The translations under genes were made by a program, and so were the position numbers. Under the pieces are notes generated by a model that worked only from the letters and a program-made list of their open reading frames with translations, had not been told where the DNA came from and searched no databases. Below are positions 6,272 to 8,925 of a stretch of DNA of 8,925 bases, piece after piece (position 1 is the stretch's first letter; every line of letters starts with the position of its first letter). The stretch is from positions 1 through 8,925 of the forward strand of contig JAICVC010000085.1 of the NCBI GenBank assembly GCA_025935515.1, written 5' to 3'. This DNA is from Sphingomonas sp. GTDB lineage: Bacteria > Pseudomonadota > Alphaproteobacteria > Sphingomonadales > Sphingomonadaceae.

Positions 6272-7378
6272 TTAGAGGGGAAGCTCCGGAGCCGGGTCGC
6301 GATGGCCCTCCGCGGCGAGGAGTTGCCGCTTGCGATCGAGTCCCCCGGCATAACCGCCGAGCGACCCGTCGCTGCGGATCACCCGGTGGCACGGGATGAG
6401 GACGGCGACATGATTGTCGCCATTGGCCGTCCCGACCGCGCGCACCGCCTTCGGCTGGCCGATCGCCGCCGCGATCTGGGCATAGCTGCGCGTCTCGCCG
6501 GCGGGGATCTTGCGAAGCTCGCGCCACACCGCTTCCTGGAAGGCGGTGCCGGCGACGTCGATCGGCAGCTCGCGCACCGCGAGCGGGCTTTCGATCGCCG
6601 CCAGCGCGCCTTCGATCAGATCGCGAAGGCCGCCCGCATCCTCGACGATCGTCGCGTTCGGGAACAGCCGCCGCAGCGATTCCTCGCTGTCGTCGAACGT
6701 CAGCCGGCAAATGCCCTTGCTCGTCGCCGCAATCAGCATCTCGCCGAGCGGGCTATCGAAGTGGGTCCACCGGATCGTCTCGCCGTGACCGCCGTTGCGC
6801 CATGCCGATGGGGTCATGCCGAGCCTTTGCTTGGCGTCGCTGTAGAAGCTGCTCGGCCCGGCATAACCGGCTTCGTAAACCGCATCGGTCACCCGGCCGT
6901 TGGATTTCAATGCCGCTTCGGTCCGGCGATTGCGGAGCCCGCGCGCATATTCGGCTGGCGAAACGCCGAGGTCGCGCTTGAAGATGCGCTGGAAATGGTG
7001 CGGCGCGTAGCCGACCGCGGCGGCCAGTTCGGACAAGCTCGGGACTTCCTCGGCCTGCTCGATCCGGGTTACCGCCTCGGCCACCGCCTCGCGGTCGCGC
7101 CCGACCTCGTCGGGCTTGCAACGCAGGCAGGATCGATAGCCCGCCGCGCGCGCTTCCTCGCCGCTCGCGAAGAATTCGACATGCTCGCGCCTGGGCCGAC
7201 GCGCTGGGCAGCTCGGCTTGCAATAGATGCCGGTGGTCTTCACCGCGCCGATGACTCGGCCGTCCCATGCCCGGTCGCGGCGCATGAACGCCGCCCACGC
7301 AGTGTCTGGGTCGAGGCGCGCCACATTGTCCATTTGGCACGATTTACGCTCGCGGAGCGTCGGTGCAAGGCTCGCCAT
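6272..7378 (-). CDS. ada: Bifunctional transcriptional regulator / methylated-DNA-[protein]-cysteine methyltransferase Ada
   Basis: 368 residues with the full three-part Ada plan. The N-terminal zinc domain that accepts methyl groups from phosphotriesters has ligands C53, C57, C84 and C87 (IYCKPSCPAR and YRSCLRCKP); C53 aligns with the E. coli acceptor Cys38. The AraC-type helix-turn-helix region spans about 95-195 (LSELAAAVGYAPHHFQRIFK and VTDAVYEAGYAGPSSFYSD). The C-terminal O6-methylguanine methyltransferase domain carries IPCHRVIRSDGSLGGYAGG with acceptor C330. By the family mechanism, methylated Ada activates its own promoter and other adaptive-response genes. The ATG at 7378 is preferred over M16 (7333): AAGGA (plus 7386-7390) lies 7 bases upstream, while 7333 has no ribosome site. 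It begins 2 bases after the DUF1203 stop, so the two are surely co-transcribed. No alkB or alkA gene is next to it. Confidence 0.97.
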   Translation of the reverse strand: MASLAPTLRERKSCQMDNVARLDPDTAWAAFMRRDRAWDGRVIGAVKTTGIYCKPSCPARRPRREHVEFFASGEEARAAGYRSCLRCKPDEVGRDREAVAEAVTRIEQAEEVPSLSELAAAVGYAPHHFQRIFKRDLGVSPAEYARGLRNRRTEAALKSNGRVTDAVYEAGYAGPSSFYSDAKQRLGMTPSAWRNGGHGETIRWTHFDSPLGEMLIAATSKGICRLTFDDSEESLRRLFPNATIVEDAGGLRDLIEGALAAIESPLAVRELPIDVAGTAFQEAVWRELRKIPAGETRSYAQIAAAIGQPKAVRAVGTANGDNHVAVLIPCHRVIRSDGSLGGYAGGLDRKRQLLAAEGHRDPAPELPL

Positions 7379-7380
7379 CG

Positions 7381-7845
7381 TCAGTTCCTTTCGATCTTGG
7401 CCGCGAAGCAGCCGCGGGTCGCGTTGTGGGCATGGATCGTATCGATCGCCGGATTGTCGAACAGCTTGCGGATTGCGGCATCAGCTTCGCCCGGCTGGGC
7501 CAGGATCGCCTCTTCCATCATCCCATCCTTGTCGAAGCCGCGCAGCGAGAGGATCCGCGGCTCGAACACCGGAGGAACCCGGTCGATGAACTCCGCCGGT
7601 TCTTCCGCGCCTTGGGTGACGAAAATCGCATGACTGGCCCGATACGGGTTGGCGACGTCGTGGCTGACATGATTGACCAACAACACCGTCTCGCCGATGT
7701 CGCGGTCGGTCAGGCTCACGCGGCACGGGAAGGTCCGGTCGGTGACGGTCATCCGGACGACACCTTCTTTGGCCAAATCCTCGTCGGAAAGGCCATGAAG
7801 GTGGCGGTACGGTGCGGGGTCGATCCCTGTGATTCGGTAGGTCAT
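7381..7845 (-). CDS. DUF1203 domain-containing protein
   Basis: A 154-residue soluble protein matching the DUF1203 pattern: FPCRVSLTDRDIGETVLLVN, SPYR-like NPYRASHAIFV, RILSLRGFDKDGMM and a C-terminal IHAHNATRGCFAAKI. The conserved Cys41 (FPCR) and Cys147 (RGCFA), with the nearby H-x-H, are the kind of residues kept across the family, but its function is not established. No signal peptide or membrane segment is present. The ATG at 7845 lacks a clear ribosome site, and I see no better upstream start. It is first in a minus-strand cluster, 2 bases ahead of ada, so whatever controls ada transcription probably acts upstream of this gene. A good -35 (TTGACCG, plus 7892-7898) lies upstream but has no convincing -10. 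Confidence 0.92.
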   Translation of the reverse strand: MTYRITGIDPAPYRHLHGLSDEDLAKEGVVRMTVTDRTFPCRVSLTDRDIGETVLLVNHVSHDVANPYRASHAIFVTQGAEEPAEFIDRVPPVFEPRILSLRGFDKDGMMEEAILAQPGEADAAIRKLFDNPAIDTIHAHNATRGCFAAKIERN

Positions 7846-7868
7846 GCGGCGTTTGTATGGCTTCCCGC

Positions 7869-7879
7869 AGCGGTCCGCT
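7869..7879. promoter_or_regulatory. Short dyad AGCGG-T-CCGCT upstream of the DUF1203-ada cluster
   Basis: A perfect 5-base inverted repeat around one base, 24 bases upstream of the DUF1203 start and flanked by two GGAAGC copies on the minus strand. It falls just downstream of the TTGACCG -35-like element, where a regulator of the DUF1203-ada unit might bind. It is short enough to be chance. I do not see an exact copy of the E. coli Ada box (AAAGCGCA) in this spacer. Confidence 0.25.
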
Positions 7880-7913
7880 TCCGCGAGGTTGCGGTCAAAC
7901 CAAAAGCAGGCGG

Positions 7914-7942
7914 TTGCATCGCCGCGCCCCCCTTGCTAGGGG
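7914..7942 (+). promoter_or_regulatory. Candidate promoter of the atp operon
   Basis: TTGCATC (7914-7920), 14 bases, then GCTAGGGG (7935-7942) fits TTGACGS-N10-14-GCTANAWC at the -35 TTG and the -10 GCTA. The spacer and -10 form a small inverted repeat (GCCCC / GGGGC). Transcription would begin near 7949-7952, giving a leader of about 80 bases before the atpH GTG that contains the hairpin at 7958-7989. The motif is seen; activity is inferred. Confidence 0.55.
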
Positions 7943-7957
7943 CCGCGCCATCCCATG

Positions 7958-7996
7958 GGGGCGTGCGGGGTAACCCCCGACGGCGCCCCGTTTTTT
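7958..7996 (+). terminator. Intrinsic-terminator-like hairpin in the atpH leader (possible attenuator)
   Basis: GGGGCG (7958-7963) pairs with CGCCCC (7984-7989). The stem continues through T7964-G7982, G7965-C7981, C7966-G7979 and four G-C pairs (7967-7970 with 7975-7978), with single-base bulges at A7980 and G7983 and a 4-base loop. This gives a very GC-rich stem of about 13 pairs, followed by G and six T (7991-7996). No plus-strand gene lies just upstream to be terminated, and the candidate atp promoter is upstream, so it would act inside the atp leader. GCCCC (7985-7989) can instead pair with GGGGC at 8000-8004, enclosing the T run, an arrangement compatible with attenuation. Confidence 0.5.
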
Positions 7997-8032
7997 CATG
8001 GGGCCAATTACCGTTTCTGGAGCTTTTCGCGC

Positions 8033-8587
8033 GTGGAGACATCCGGCGGCATTCGGGCCAGCTTAGCAGGGCGCTACGCGTCGGCTTTGTTCGATCTGGC
8101 ACGCGACCAACGGCAGATCGAATCCGTCGGCAACAGCCTCGACGCGCTCAGCCAGGCCTTACTCGATTCGAAGGATTTCGCGGAGCTGGTCGCAAGCCCG
8201 CTGGTCTCGCGCGATGAGGCAGGCAAGGCGTTCGCCGCGCTTGCGCCCCAACTCGGTCTAGACCCAATCACCACCAATTTCGTCGGCGTCCTCGCCCGCA
8301 ACGGCCGGAAGGGGGAGCTGCGCAAGGTCATTCGCGCTTTCGGCCGGCTCGCCGCCGAGCATCGGGGAGAAGCGACTGCCGAAGTCATGACGGCCCGCCC
8401 GCTCAACGACGACCAGCTGGCCGCGCTCAAGCAGCAGCTCCGGACTCGCGCCGGCCGCGACGTCAACATCGACGCGAGGGTCGATCCCGACATCCTCGGC
8501 GGAATCGTCGTCAAGCTGGGCAGCCAGCAGATCGACGCCTCGATCCGCACCAAACTCAACCGTCTCGCATCCGCGATGAAAGGCTAA
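8033..8587 (+). CDS. atpH: F0F1 ATP synthase subunit delta
   Basis: 184 residues, the OSCP/delta stalk subunit that ties the F1 alpha3-beta3 head to the b-subunit stator at the cytoplasmic face of the inner membrane. The N-terminal helical domain shows ASLAGRYASALFDLA (9-23), and the C-terminal signature ILGGIVVKLGSQQIDASIR lies near residues 154-172. The GTG at 8033 is chosen because the homology begins with VETSGGI. GGAG at 8019-8022 lies 10 bases upstream, and the ATG at 7955 would have to read through the leader hairpin and add an unrelated 26-residue tail. Length agrees with alphaproteobacterial members. It is first in the operon, 9 bases before atpA, with a candidate promoter at 7914-7942 and a terminator-like hairpin between them. 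Confidence 0.97.
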   Translation: METSGGIRASLAGRYASALFDLARDQRQIESVGNSLDALSQALLDSKDFAELVASPLVSRDEAGKAFAALAPQLGLDPITTNFVGVLARNGRKGELRKVIRAFGRLAAEHRGEATAEVMTARPLNDDQLAALKQQLRTRAGRDVNIDARVDPDILGGIVVKLGSQQIDASIRTKLNRLASAMKG

Positions 8588-8596
8588 GCAAACACC

Positions 8597-8925
8597 ATGG
8601 ATATCCGCGCCGCTGAAATCTCCCGCGTCATCCGCGACCAGATCGCGAATTTCGACGCCGAAGCGCAGGTCTCGGAAGTCGGCACCGTGCTCTCGGTCGG
8701 CGACGGCATCGCGCGCATCTACGGCCTCGACAATGTCCAGGCCGGCGAGATGGTCGAGTTCGACAACGGCACCAAGGGCATGGCCCTGAACCTCGAGGCC
8801 GACAATGTCGGCGTCGTCATCTTCGGCTCGGACTCCGAAATCTCGGAAGGTTCGAGCGTCAAGCGCACCGGCTCGATCGTCGACGTGCCGATCGGAAAGG
8901 GCTTGCTTGGCCGCGTGGTCGACGC
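8597..8925 (+). CDS. atpA: F0F1 ATP synthase subunit alpha, 5' part
   Basis: The first 109 complete codons of AtpA, cut by the window end. Alpha forms the hexameric F1 head with beta and carries the non-catalytic nucleotide sites. The visible part starts MDIRAAEISRVIRDQIANF, the helix that meets the delta subunit, and continues through the N-terminal beta-barrel domain (VGTVLSVGDGIARIYGLDNV, then EMVEFDNGTKGMALNLEADN, and VPIGKGLLGRVVDA). The Walker A motif, normally near residue 170, lies beyond the window. The ATG at 8597 is 9 bases after the atpH stop; AAAGG at 8579-8583, within the end of atpH, is a distant ribosome-site candidate. The order atpH-atpA is that of the alphaproteobacterial F1 operon (atpHAGDC). 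Confidence 0.97.
   Translation, partial: MDIRAAEISRVIRDQIANFDAEAQVSEVGTVLSVGDGIARIYGLDNVQAGEMVEFDNGTKGMALNLEADNVGVVIFGSDSEISEGSSVKRTGSIVDVPIGKGLLGRVVD

Noticed and set aside
6220..6351. ATG at 6351 as the start of the CPBP protease
   Set aside because: It gives a polar, arginine-rich extension overlapping ada by 80 bases; GTG 6219 has a strong ribosome site and better spacing.
6119..7633. Open frame of 504 codons on the plus strand opposite ada and parts of its neighbours
   Set aside because: It is antisense to genes with clear family motifs; long stop-free antisense frames are expected in GC-rich coding DNA, and its product is rich in R, A and G with no recognisable domain.
7955..8032. ATG at 7955 as the start of atpH
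   Set aside because: It would place the strong hairpin and T run inside coding sequence and add 26 residues unlike AtpH; homology starts at the GTG at 8033.
7363..8217. Open frame of 284 codons on the plus strand from ada through DUF1203 into atpH
   Set aside because: It is antisense to DUF1203 and out of frame with atpH, and it crosses the terminator-like hairpin; it is a frame shadow.

Overview
The window is GC-rich chromosomal DNA of an alphaproteobacterium, most likely a sphingomonad. That placement is an inference from the AtpH N-terminus (VETSGGIRASLAGRYASALF, GTG start), the AtpA, PriA and PurC sequences, and two promoter candidates of the TTGNNNN-N13/14-GCTANNNN alphaproteobacterial type. 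There is no sign of a mobile element, CRISPR array, tRNA or rRNA. Most genes are housekeeping or of known families, and I do not see a clearly new multi-gene system.

Layout. (1) 1-630, +: the 3' end of purC (purine synthesis), followed after 3 bases by a small uncharacterised gene (634-1053, +) that seems to start at a CTG codon. (2) 1050-1352, -: a small antibiotic biosynthesis monooxygenase-type (ABM) protein whose stop codon interlocks with that of the previous gene. (3) 1353-1567: a divergent spacer with two palindromes and a short direct repeat. (4) 1568-3736, +: priA, the replication-restart helicase, complete. (5) 3809-5335, +: an exported zinc-metallopeptidase-like protein with a helical TPR-like C-terminus, behind its own candidate promoter. 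(6) A minus-strand cluster read in the order 7845 to 5332: a DUF1203 protein, ada (alkylation repair and response) and a CPBP-type membrane protease, closely spaced and probably co-transcribed. Its last stop interlocks with the stop of the metallopeptidase gene. (7) 7846-8032: a divergent control region with a candidate atp promoter and a strong hairpin with a T run ahead of atpH. (8) 8033-8925, +: atpH and the 5' part of atpA, the start of the F1 ATP synthase operon.

Working together: atpH and atpA belong to one complex and operon. The DUF1203-ada-CPBP group looks like one transcript, with the ada start 2 bases past the DUF1203 stop, but nothing in the sequence explains a functional link beyond possible shared alkylation control. 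The points most worth a second look are the terminator-like leader of the atp operon, the CTG-started small gene after purC, the two identical interlocked CTAA stop arrangements, and the Ada cluster with its intercistronic hairpin.
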